NCBI RefSeq assembly: GCF_021730395.1
Contig: NC_069370.1
Location: 72,805,501 to 72,869,500, forward strand
Direction of reading: 5' to 3'
Source: Mercenaria mercenaria
Taxonomy: Eukaryota > Mollusca > Bivalvia > Venerida > Veneridae
DNA: 64,000 nt
Shown one piece after another: positions 47,986 to 58,332 of the stretch (position 1 is the first letter of the stretch; each line of letters begins with the position of its first letter). A model generated the notes under the pieces. It was given only the letters and a program-made list of their open reading frames with translations. It ran no database searches and was not told where the DNA came from. A program made the translations under genes and the position numbers.

Positions 47986-48637
47986 GTAAAATCATTGCAC
48001 ATAACACTTGGCATCAGAACATAACAAGTCTTTGGCAATGTCCGTAAAAGAAAAGAACATTGAGTAATTTTGTAACAACAGCTGAAACTGTAGTAAGTGA
48101 CAATATGTAACTGCTGGCAGTGACATACACAAAGAAATGATAAAGCATGTCAAAAAACAAAAACAAAATGAATATCCTTGGACGTTGCACTTGCACGATC
48201 CAATAACATTAAATTTAATAAGAACAACTGAACGCGCACGAGACTTTGTTTACAAGTTTGAAGATAGAAATAGATTAAGAACGCTTCAGTATACGATACG
48301 GACAAATGTATGTGTGAAGGGTAGGTTTGACGGCCTATTACACATATGTATTATGCCATTCTCATCACCTAACTAGTAATACAGCTTTATTAACTGTTGT
48401 AACTGCTGGCAGTGGTAGCAGTTAACTGGTGTTAGTACACACGATGAATTGCTGTCACTGCGATACGCAATAAACTGCTGTAACTGCTGGCAGTATGAAC
48501 AGTTAACTGTTGTAACTGCTGGCAGTAGCAGCAGTTAACTGCTGTAACTGCTGGCAGTAGCAGCAGTTAACTGCTGTAACTGCTGGCAGTAGCAGCAGTT
48601 AACTGCTCCTACTGCTGCTACTGCTGTACTGCCAACT

Positions 48638-50265
48638 TGGTAAACTTACATCTTCTCTGTGTGTCACTTTCAGATGGAGGGGGGGGGGACACTGTTAAAT
48701 GAGAAAATTTACAAAAATGACCAACTATGAAAATGTCGTCCTTGCGGGTGACTTTTGTTTCGAGGGGTGATCATTTTTCATATCACCCTCTAATGAATGC
48801 AATATTCAGTTTATTATACAAAAACAAAATTCAAATACATCATTAAAACATGAACAAATCTGAAACTGTGTTTTAGATCAACAGGCGCTTTATATCAATA
48901 ATCTGCGAGAGTCACGAAGTCCTCTGATAGATTTTTTTGCCGATGAACCGAACGCGCACAGTTTACGCACATGTGACATGTTTTATATCACCCTGACGCA
49001 ACAATTACGCTATCACCCTGTGATATAAAATTTCAAGGAAAAAGCAAGTATTTGGACTCGGTGTACATTTTTAACACCGTTTATTGAAAAAAGAATCATT
49101 CAGTGATTTTTAAATATGCCGCTTTAAAGCCGAATGTCAATTTTCAGTCAAAAACGACGATTTTCTTTCCATTTTTCAAATATTTATCGGCGTAAAACAA
49201 TGATTTTTATATCAGCATAAAGGAAATACTAATTATCGTCGAACAGTGTAGAATTTAAGAAGATTAGAAAACCCATTAATTTACATGAATACTCTGCAAA
49301 AATTCCTTTTTTATCTCATTAATTCTATAACAAGTTTCCAATTGTCGGGAAGTCATACATCACTATTTTACAAAGAGCACATAATAATTATGCGTTTATT
49401 TTTTTGTTTTTATGTAATATTTTATTTCTTTCATTCATTTCGTTTTCTAAAGCATTATACAGAAGTAATGTGAACAGACGCACGCACGCACGCACACACG
49501 CACACACACACACCAGATTAAATGTACCTGTAGCTGTACCTTATATCATACACACTGTAAACTCAAAGGCACTGATTTATCAATTTTGATTTTCACGGAC
49601 CCAAAGTGACGAATGAAAAATCAGATATTAATATTTGTACATTTTAAGCCTATCCAAAATAACGAACAAAAATATTTCAGTTTTAGGAAAGCATTACAAA
49701 GCCTTAGAAAAACATATTACGCCATTTCAATTTGTTCACAAACTCAAAATTACTCTTTGATCTTCATAATCCATAACAAGCTTTTTCTTGCATTAAAGCT
49801 TAATTTTGCAGGATCCAGTTATCTAAATGTCTCTTGGGGTGCTAGTAGGATCTTCTGAATTTTTAAATTACCTTCAATAATGTAAATTTCATAGCCAAAA
49901 AATGAAAAAAAGAGAGAGAGAGTGTTTTTCCCATTGTAAAAATCAGGTAAAATCTCAGGTTTGAAAAAAATATTACACTTTTTGCATGGAAATGTTGCCT
50001 TTGTGCATACTAAAATATCCTGAAACTCCATTCACAAAATTAATCAAAGTTGATTTTTTTCCTACTTTTTAAATCACAAAATTTATTTATTTGATATATT
50101 AAAAAGAAGAAAATGTAGAACAATTTGTCAAATACAAAAAATAAAATTACAATGCTTAACGTAATGAATTTGTATAATTTCAAACGTAGATCTATTCGGA
50201 AATTATTATCTTGTAATTACTGTTTGGTTTTAATGCAGCTGTCAAGTTTCTCTGGGAATTGCGTC
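48638..50265. other. No gene recognised; CA-rich microsatellite
   Basis: Includes a G run at about 48680, the motif TATCACCCT on both strands (48781-49025), and a microsatellite of CGCA/CACA repeats at 49480-49512. Short open frames have no domain support. Confidence 0.45.
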
Positions 50266-51196
50266 TCTCATAGACATGTCGTCATGTTTTTAAACTACAT
50301 GTGTCTCTTATAGACGTATCGTAATGTTTTTCACTTACATGTGTTGTGTCTCTTATAGACATATTGTCATGTTTTTCACCTACATGTGTTGTGTCTCTTA
50401 TAGACATATCGTCATGTTTTCACCTACATGTGTTGTGTCTCTTATAGACATTTCGTCATGTGTTTCACCTACATGTGTTGTGTCTCTTATAGACATATCG
50501 TCATGTTTTCACCTACATGTGTTGTGTCTCTTATAGACATTTCGTCATGTGTTTCACCTACATGTCGTCACCTAAACGCAACAAAGTCGTATCTCTATAT
50601 AAATTTATAATAAGATACGACTTTGTTGCGTTGAGGTGACGATGTGTTGTGTCTCTTATAGACATATCGTCATGTTTTCACCTACATGTGTTGTGTCTCT
50701 TATAGACATTTCGTCATGTGTTTCACCTACATGTGTTGTGTCTCTTATAGACATATCGTCATGTTTTCACCTACATGTGTCGTGTCTCTTATAGACATAT
50801 CGTCATGTTTTCACCTACATGTGTTGTGTCTCTTATAGACATTTCGTCATGTGTTTCACCTACATGTGTTGTGTCTCTTATAGACATATCGTCATGTTTT
50901 TCCCCTACATGTGTCTCTTATATGTGTCTCTTATAGACATATCGTCATGTTTTTCACCTACATGTGTCTCTTATATGTGTCTCTTATAGACATATCGTCA
51001 TGTTTTTCACCTACATGTGTTGTGTCTCTTATAGACATATCGTCATGTTTTTTCACCTACATGTGTTGTGTCTCTTATAGACATATCGTCATGTTTTTCA
51101 CCTACATGTGTTGTGTCTCTTATAGACATATTGTAATATTTTTCACCTACATGTGTTGTGTCTCTTATAGACATATCGTCATGTTTTCACCTACAG
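50266..51196 (+). repeat. 45 bp satellite array
   Basis: About 18 units of about 45 bp: GTGTCTCTTATAGACATATC followed by GTCATGTTTTTCACCTACAT and GTGTT. Some units lack TTGTG or have ATATGTGTCTC insertions. A hairpin (50566-50640) splits the array in two. Because 45 is divisible by 3, one frame stays open across several units (peptide repeat around YRHIVMFFTYMCCVS), which explains the apparent ORFs at 50324-50610 and 50911-51213; I do not regard these as genes. Confidence 0.9.
50562..50642. repeat. Perfect-arm hairpin inside satellite
   Basis: CGTCACCT, then AACGCAACAAAGTCGTATCT, an AT-rich centre around TATAAATTTATA, then AGATACGACTTTGTTGCGTT and AGGTGACG. The main arms match over about 20 bp without mismatch and the outer CGTCACCT / AGGTGACG pair extends them. 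It has the look of a miniature transposon inserted in the satellite. Confidence 0.8.
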
Positions 51197-51513
51197 GTCA
51201 AATAACGTTTTAAAGACCTGGCATTACACATTATTCATTAGACTCGGAACAAATCCTGTTCTCAAAGTGTGATTTGAAAAATTGGATCAAAACTAATGTT
51301 TAGCAAATTTCAAAACTTAATTATTAATTATTATTATTAATTAGTTAATAAAACACGATATTTAGCAGAGTCGCGATGCGAAAAGTCGATATTTAGTAGC
51401 TGGAATGTCAGGGGCGCTGTGCGAAAACTCGACGTTTAAGCAGCGCGAATTATCGTGTTTTCGCCTCGCGACCCCACTAAAAGCAAGTTTTAGCCCCGCG
51501 CCCCCACCATTTT

Positions 51514-53187
51514 AATACGGAATTCCGTTAGGGCCATCGCCTTTGAATGTATTGATCTGAAACGCGATACTCGATAGTACGATGATGAAAACGCGAAATC
51601 ACGAAACCACGATAACGAAAACGCGACAGCACGATGATGATAACGCGATACTACGATAACGAAAACGCGATGATACGATAGTACGATGATGATAATGCGA
51701 TACACTATCGCGTTTTCATCATCGTATTGTCGCGTTTTCACCATCGTACTATCGTATTATCGCATTTTCGTTATTGTAGTATCGTGATTTCGCAGTATCA
51801 TTATCGTACTATCGCGTTATCACCATCGTACTGTCGCGTTATCACCATCGTACTATCGCGTTATCATCATCGTACTATCGCCTTCCGGTGCCCATGCGCA
51901 CAGAAGAATTTCCTCTCCAGTGTTCTGGTTTCTATTCAGTATCTTGTTATTTAAGCTCTGTTGAAATTAAAAATGATTTCTATCGCTTGCTAATGGGTTG
52001 TAAAAAGTTTTTTCAGCTAAAACCAAATATGTACTTAGGCAAAAACTCTGCAGGTCAATTGGTTTGAGTTTTCTATATAGTTTATGATAACAAGAAACAA
52101 AAGAATGTTATATTGTACCATGATCAGGGCGTTTTTTGTTTGTTTTTATTTTGGTCTGACATGAATATTTTCACAAGTATGATGGTTTATATTTCAACAC
52201 TGAAAAGTAAATGCATGTCTTGTAAAGCTCAGGCCATTGATGTTGAATTCCGTAAGACGCATAACAACACTGAAATCGGAGCATCGCAAATATTCGAAGA
52301 ATATTGTTAGCAGTTTTCATGGCACATAGTTTCTTTTAATGCATCAAAGTCTGGCAATTTTCTGCAAAAATAAAATAAAAAGTAAAGCAGTTTACAACCA
52401 AAAGTGAGTTAACGCCCCCTTACTCAGACATTTTATTTATGATTTTACAGGAATGAGAAATGCAGTAAAATTATATCTGCACAGCATTCTGAACCTGTTT
52501 AACATCCAACACGCTTTGTCTCCCTAAATTCATTTTCTGTAAATGACTCTTAAATTGACGAAAGCTAAAAAGGCATGGAAAAATGTTAATTATTTTTTGC
52601 TTTTGACTAACTAGCAGCTGTAGCTATAGGAGGATCATCAATACAAATCAAGATTTTCACACACTAGCACCCGCGTTCGAATCTGCATATCGCCCTATCG
52701 CTAGAGCAGGAGCTGTAGTTCTAAAAGTATAAATTCTAATCTTCTCATTTTTAGCATGCACATGCGCACCGGAAGGCGATGGTGCGATAATGATAACGCG
52801 ACAGTACGATGGTGATAACGCGACAGTACGATGATGATACTGCGACAGTACGATGGTGATAACGCGACAGTACGATGGTGATAACGCGATAGTACGATAA
52901 TGATATTGCGAAATCACGATACTACGATAACGAAAACGCGATAATACGACAGTACGATGATGAAAACGCGACAGTACGATGGTGAAAACGCGATAGTATA
53001 TCGCATTATCATCATCGTACTATCGTATTATCGCGTTTTCGTTATCGTAGTATCGCGTTATCATCATCGTGCTGTCGCGTTTTCGTTATCGTAGTTTCGT
53101 GATTTCGCGTTTTCATCATCGTACTATTGAGTATCGCGTTTCAGATCAACACATACAAAGGCGATGGCCCTAACGGAATTCCGTATT
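51514..53187. mobile_element. 1.7 kb fold-back element, ~22 bp sub-repeats
   Basis: Ends are inverted: ATACGGAATTCCGTTAGGGC at the left, GCCCTAACGGAATTCCGTAT at the right, with possible 4 bp TTTA flanks (51510-51513 and 53188-53191). Arms of about 390-430 bp (to about 51905; from about 52755) are made of units near 22 bp such as CGATAGTACGATGATGAAAA plus CG and CGATACTACGATAACGAAAA plus CG. Each arm is itself palindromic around CGATACACTATCGCG (51700-51714) and its counterpart near 52993. The inner boundary on both sides is CTTCCGGTGC with ATGCGCAC. The 850 bp centre has no recognisable gene. Open frames in the arms are repeat artefacts. Confidence 0.8.
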
Positions 53188-55195
53188 TTAACCATCTTAA
53201 TCCTCGTGCTTTCGCTCGGTGAGGTCGCTGGGCGAAAAGTCGAAATGGTACAAATCAGCCACATAGATAATTGCAACACGTAACCCCGCCATTTTAACTT
53301 GTTAATTCTCGTGTTTTCGCTCGGCGGGGCCGCAAAACCTAAAGAGAACCTTAAGTCCCTACCTGAATAAACAGTGGACATACATACTATGTTGTGCAGA
53401 AAGGAAGATGTTAATAGGGTAAAAACAAGATAAAAGCAAGTGTAATACAAGTAACGCGGAAGTGTGTTCAATTGCACATCTAGTTGTATCTGTGGAAAAA
53501 AATGAAAATATGTAGTAATGATTCTGATTCGTTATCGTCACTGAATGTGTTATTTGGGAAACCCCTTGTTATGTATGGCCAACCGGGAATAATGTTTGTT
53601 TTACCCTTTGAATAATTTCTTCACTTTTTGTCATATCTATACTTTAAATTTTAACGACATGAAAGCTTTGTTTCTTTAACATACAAGCCACAGGTCTTCT
53701 TTTCAAAAACGTATAGTAACTTTGTAAGATTAGCAAAACTCGAGCTAAAGATTTATTTACCGTCGCATGATATTCACCATGAGCTTAAAAGCTCTTGTGC
53801 GACCATCTATATATGCTGTAATGGGTATACTTGCCTGGGCTAATTTTTCTTCTTGGACAACCCTTTAAATAATGACCGCCAACCTCCTTATGGGTCTGTT
53901 ATGTATACTATCAGACTGTCTGTAGGTTAAATTTGGACCAGGTTTGCCACATTTCTGTGTACATATATCTGTTTAGCTAGTCCAAGGCTTCTTAGACAGT
54001 CTTGCGCTGCAAATCTTTTCCCCAACCACCACAGAGCAAATACCATTTGTCAATACCTTGTGGTCATCTCTAGCAATAGATATTGTAAAAAAACCGGCTT
54101 CTTTGTCTATGACCGCGTCAACGTATCCAACGCATATAAGGCGTATTTTTTTCATTCAAACTCTTTTTGATCCGTGGGTTATGACCCACCAGAAGCAGTA
54201 AAAATGTTTCATATCATGGAATTGCTTATCCTTTAAATACGCTTTTATTACGCTTAGCAAAATCCATGATCAGAAATGAATGTACTCTTTCTGGTAGTAT
54301 GGCTACCGACTAGATAATTTTTTTTAAGTTTTTAACCATTTCTCTTATATATTCTGACCGTTCTTTCTTGGCTCTGATTATTTACAGCGTTTAGAGAAGA
54401 GAAGGGACAGAGTTTGGAGAAAAGAAGGGACATAATTATACAAAATATTAATAGCCTCAAGAGTTATCTCCTGTGCACAAAATAATATCTTTCTGGATGT
54501 GATTGGCCATAGTTCAGGGGTTAAATGTTTAACTGTTTTCACTAAAATATCATCTTCTTTACGTATACTAACGATAATATCAGATAGCTAGAAAGTACTA
54601 CGTACATGTATTTGCTCACTTCATAAAATAAATAATTTGATAAAGAAAACAGTTATCTATATCGAAAAAGAAATTGCCACTAAAGTTTTGTGGCAAGGAC
54701 CGACAACTTTTTTTTTTGTTATGCCCTAAGCCGGTTTAACTTCTCAAAATGAATTAAATTAACCCGTAACAAGATTTAATAGAGATAAACATTTCCGTGA
54801 AAAGTTTTGCTTTTCAAAAGGAAGGAGTGTATGACTGAATTTTGAAATACTGACAATAGCAACACAAAAATCTAGTGTTTGTTTGTTTGCTAGTTTGAGG
54901 AAGAGGGATAGCGACAACAGGCCGCGCATGGTACCTTACTATTTTGTTTATTGTCGCTTTTCCAGTATTTTAGTTGGAGGTTGATTTATAAGATACAGAA
55001 GACGCTTCAATATTCCAGAATCTTCCCTGGTTCCTTTTTAGTTGGAACAGCGGGAATACGAACATATGGTCCCTGATTTCGTAGTCACAAGAGCGCTTCG
55101 TCCGCTCAAAAAATGTATTGAAATAGTATGCAAGCTTTAATTTAATGCTTAAACTTTTGAAAACTCTTTGTTTCCGGTAACATGCACAAAAAAAG

Positions 55196-55235
<40 letters not shown>

Positions 55236-55874
55236 GTCTTTAGAGCATCAGTAAGTTGATTTCTAACATCACTGACCATGTGTAGTACGAGCATAAAAAG
55301 TGCAGCTTTGCAACTTTTTGTTAAAACGTTGAAAAGAAAATCTCCAAGGCCATAAAAACATTTAGGGTCGGGCCAAAAATTTAGGGTAGGTCGGGATACC
55401 GGAAACAAACAATTTTTTTACGCCTAATGTTTATCGATGCTTTGGGTAAAATTGCTATAGTTCTATATCCTCTTTATTGTTTAGATAGTGCCAAAATCCT
55501 ATAGCTTATATATTGTACTTTATTGTTCCTTCTCTTAAGAAGGAACTCTTTAATTTGGTAAGTTACACTTGACTGAGCAGCTGACCTAGAAACCTGATGT
55601 AATATTACAATAGAAAACTGATGTAATATTTCAAGCTGTTCAATCAAACTTCTTGACCTTGGAATACTTACAGGATTAACCAGGTCAATGTCTTATTGCC
55701 GTATTTACTCAACTGAAAGTGGTAACGGATTTACTTTGTTGTTGGATTAAACAATTTATGTTAAATAACTAGCGTAAATACTTACTTGACATTGTTTGGC
55801 AGTATAAAACAACATAGTTCTTTTTTCAAAATTTTAGATTTTTTGGGTATTTTGGTACAGAAATAAACGCACCT
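53188..55874. other. No gene confirmed; one unexplained ORF
   Basis: Just right of the fold-back element a half-element remains (GGGCGAAAAGTCGAAATGGT, then AAATCAGCCACATAG at about 53230-53270), resembling the right end of the MITE at 58985-59167. A 60-codon minus-strand frame at 53973-54155 (MKKIRLICVGYVDAVIDKEA and onward) has ordinary protein-like composition but no family I recognise; it could be an exon or part of an old element. A TTA/ATT microsatellite occupies about 55198-55235. The rest is AT-rich. Confidence 0.4.
55198..55235. repeat. (TTA)n microsatellite
   Basis: About twelve uninterrupted ATT units. Confidence 0.9.
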
Positions 55875-56165
55875 TTGGTGCAAAATGTAACGCCCCAGGG
55901 ACGCTACTTAACATGGGTAGTCAACGAAAGGCCCCATCTGGAATGGATGGAACAACCTATTTCCGGGCAAGCCCACGGCAGGCGTCATATTTATCTCCCC
56001 AGCATCCAGTCTAGACCGATACTGTTGGAAACAGTACCAAGTAAAGTAAATCACACAGCACTGAACACTAGTCTGGTTATTAGCCACAACCGGGATGCGT
56101 GAATCGAACCCGGATCGCTGTCGTTGTAGTCCAGACTGCTAACCAATGCGCCACTGATTCCTTGA
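55860..56165 (-). mobile_element. tRNA-headed SINE, minus strand
   Basis: Read on the minus strand, the element starts near 56165 with a tRNA-like head: CAGTGGCGCATTGGTTAGCA (A box) and GATCCGGGTTCGATTCACG (B box). A body of about 230 bp follows with no similarity to the other SINEs here. The weak 3' end is GGTGCGTTTATTTCTG. The 75-codon plus-strand frame at 55875-56102 is antisense to it and not a gene. The family is not identified. Confidence 0.6.
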
Positions 56166-57834
56166 TTAAACAGTGGGGATACGGAATGTCAATAAGGTAG
56201 AATGGTCTTGTCCTTGTGTCTGATCCTGGGGTTCCACACACTGATGACCAACAGACGTTGCAGCCAAAATTTTACAAGATGATCACTATATATTTATATA
56301 AATGTGCCCTAGAAGGAACTTTTGCTATGCTTGAACTATCCTACCAAACGCCAGCCTGCTTATTATATTATTTATTATAATAAAATAAAGGCCAATAAGT
56401 CAAATACAGTTTATGAATATGCTTACTGGAATTTTGTAACAAAGTCTTTTCCCCACGATAGTTGTTTTATGCACTGCGTATTTCTTATGCAGATTTGTGA
56501 CTATTTATTTAAGGTGAATGCACCTACCTTGAAATTATAGGTTCCGTTAATAAGATTCAGCCTTCTCCTCAGTATAATACGTGTTTTACATGTTTGATAT
56601 TTCTATAACTTTTTTTCTCTGCAAACCTCCAAACACGCCTATTGGTGTCCATTTTTGATGAACTGAATAGCAATTCTTGAACTTCTCTTTAAGTTTAGGA
56701 AATAGATCTATCACCTCATGCTACAAGTGAAAATCTAAAAGTTTTTTTTTTCGAGGCACACAGAAAACAAAGAAATCTTCCAACTTTCCTTTGCCTTAAA
56801 AGGTGACAAGCGGCGTGTTTGATAAAGTTAACATAATAATATTGTATCATAGCTCGGTGTTTTTTCTTAACAAATTTGGTGCAGGTAAATCGTATACACT
56901 GAGCGCAGGGTGCGGTAACTAAAGGTAGCAGTTGGTAGTTTCCAGCCACAGATTCGAATTCAAAATCTGTCATTAGAGATAAAACCTTGAAGTGAAGGCT
57001 GTTTTGATGTTTGAAATATTTGTTGATGTGAGTTTGTGATTAACAAGTTTAAGAATGGTATATTGCAGAAATTCTGGCAGATGCGAATGTAAGCTTGATG
57101 GCTTCATTTTCATATAACTGCTTGAAATGCATATATACCACTATCAGCATTGAGCGTCTCGTGAACTGTCAAATGTCATATAGGCCTCACACAGTTGAAA
57201 ATAGTGAAAAAAGTAATCGGTTGACAGGTATTTTTGTCCAGCTCTGCAAGTAATACTTGAAACTGAGTACAGAATGCAAGTGGCCATTTGGCTCTATCAT
57301 TTCCCCTAACATTTTAAGGCCAGTTGGAGATATGGCTAATTTGGGCTGAAATGTCATGTATTTTCGCGGGCTGAAATTATCTTTCAGGTGGCTTGTGGAT
57401 TTAAAAATCTATGCTTTGTATGAAGTTTACTATGTATTTTATTTCTTCTTCAAGTAAGATGTAAACCGGTATCTTTTTATTTTCAGGTCTGCATCTCGTA
57501 AGATATCGGAAGCCGTCTGACTTGGCCACATCGCTTGGAAGTCCGAAGTACTAGAAAAAACCGCCATCTGCTACCTTAAAAAGAGTGCTGGTATTAAATA
57601 CCCGCACGCTAGTTACCGCACTGTTGGATAGGAAAGTATGCCAGCTTGTATGGCCGTGTCTCTAACAGCAGACAGCGAAGTGCATTTTATTGATTTTCTG
57701 CGCTCGCATTGGTTTATTTTACCTGAGATTTACACATTTGTAAAGCAAGGATTTTAAGTACTCACTGAACTGCTGTATATGGCAATGTGGAACGCCTACT
57801 GAACTACCATATATGGATGGCTATGATACAAAAC
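56166..57834. other. No gene recognised upstream of the four-exon gene
   Basis: AT-rich sequence with an acceptor-like TTATTTTCAG at about 57477-57486, which might belong to a 5' untranslated exon of the downstream gene; I cannot prove it. Open frames are short and unrecognised. Confidence 0.35.
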
Positions 57835-57929
57835 AGAAAGAACATTAAAACTCTCGGGTAAACGATTTATACACGGGGGCTACGCCTCCTCGTACAAACC
57901 GTTTACCCTCGAGTTTCAATGCTCTTTCT
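57835..57929. mobile_element. 95 bp near-perfect hairpin upstream of gene
   Basis: AGAAAGAACATTAAAACTCT and CGGGTAAACG on the left pair with CGTTTACCCTCGAGTTTCAA and GCTCTTTCT on the right, with only a few mismatches; the centre is near GGGGGCTACGCCTCC. It ends 84 bp before the ATG at 58014, so it lies in the likely promoter or 5' leader. It has the size of a minimal MITE. No clear target duplication is seen beyond the tips. Confidence 0.7.
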
Positions 57930-58013
57930 ATTACTTGGAAGTTCACTTACTCGTATATATCCGCTACTGTATTCATATGAAACATACATTTTAGGGCAAG
58001 AAGGATATACACG

Positions 58014-58332
58014 ATGGATAATTATCGAAAACAAATGTTGATATGTTTTATTCTATGTTTCGTCGGCATGTTTGCAATCATGTTTGAAGTGGTCGGCTGT
58101 TTTACCGAAGCATGGCTAAGATATCATACGGACATACATATTAAACGCGGTGTCAGTTCATATAAGAAAAAGGACTCGGTATCTATTGGATTATGGACAG
58201 TCACGGTTTGCGGAACCGAAGAAAGCAATTCCATTTTTAGGGCCATCCAAGCCAAGCCAGCGACAGTATGTAAAACAGCTACTATTGAGCAATTACACAA
58301 GGCCATTGCTATGTCTAATAGCACTTTCAAAG
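58014..58332 (+). CDS. Exon 1: TM1 and first extracellular loop
   Basis: Residues 1-106 and the first base of codon 107. It encodes the first membrane segment (ICFILCFVGMFAIMFEVVG) and nearly all of the large extracellular loop with the GLW and two-cysteine motif. The donor is CAAAG then GTAGGT; the frame stays open for 50 bases into the intron, giving an apparent 123-codon ORF. Confidence 0.85.

Larger units (their letters stand above)
44139..48637. mobile_element. 4.5 kb fold-back element with 32 bp palindromic units
   Basis: The ends are inverted: AGTTGGCAGTACAGCAGTAG at 44139 and its complement CTGCTGTACTGCCAACT ending at 48637. Each arm is built from tandem units of about 32 bp, CAGTTAACTGCTGCTACTGC plus CAGCAGTTACAG, each holding the palindrome AGCAGTTAACTGCT. 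The left arm (44139-44270) is shorter than the right (48395-48637). The interior includes GC-rich tandem blocks, a worn array of about 60 bp units carrying ACTGCTGGCAGTAACAT, and a nested transposon at 46011-47882. No clear target duplication flanks the outer tips. The family is unknown to me; fold-back elements of this style have been described in other animals. Confidence 0.65.

Noticed and set aside
46011-48637. CRISPR-like array of short repeats
   Set aside because: The repeats are contiguous and palindromic with no unique spacers, there are no cas genes, and the context is an animal genome.
50324-51213. Open frames repeating HIVMFFTYMCCVSYR-like peptides
   Set aside because: They follow from a 45 bp satellite unit whose length is a multiple of three; the frame breaks wherever a unit is irregular and no start or splice context supports a gene.
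51490-52917. Tyr/His/Arg-rich frames on both strands
   Set aside because: They come from the ~22 bp sub-repeats of the fold-back element arms and have no family resemblance.
53973-54155. 60-codon minus-strand frame with protein-like composition as a gene
   Set aside because: No domain, partner exon or splice site could be identified, so it is recorded only as an unexplained frame within the region entry.
55875-56102. 75-codon plus-strand frame
   Set aside because: It is antisense to a tRNA-headed SINE on the minus strand.
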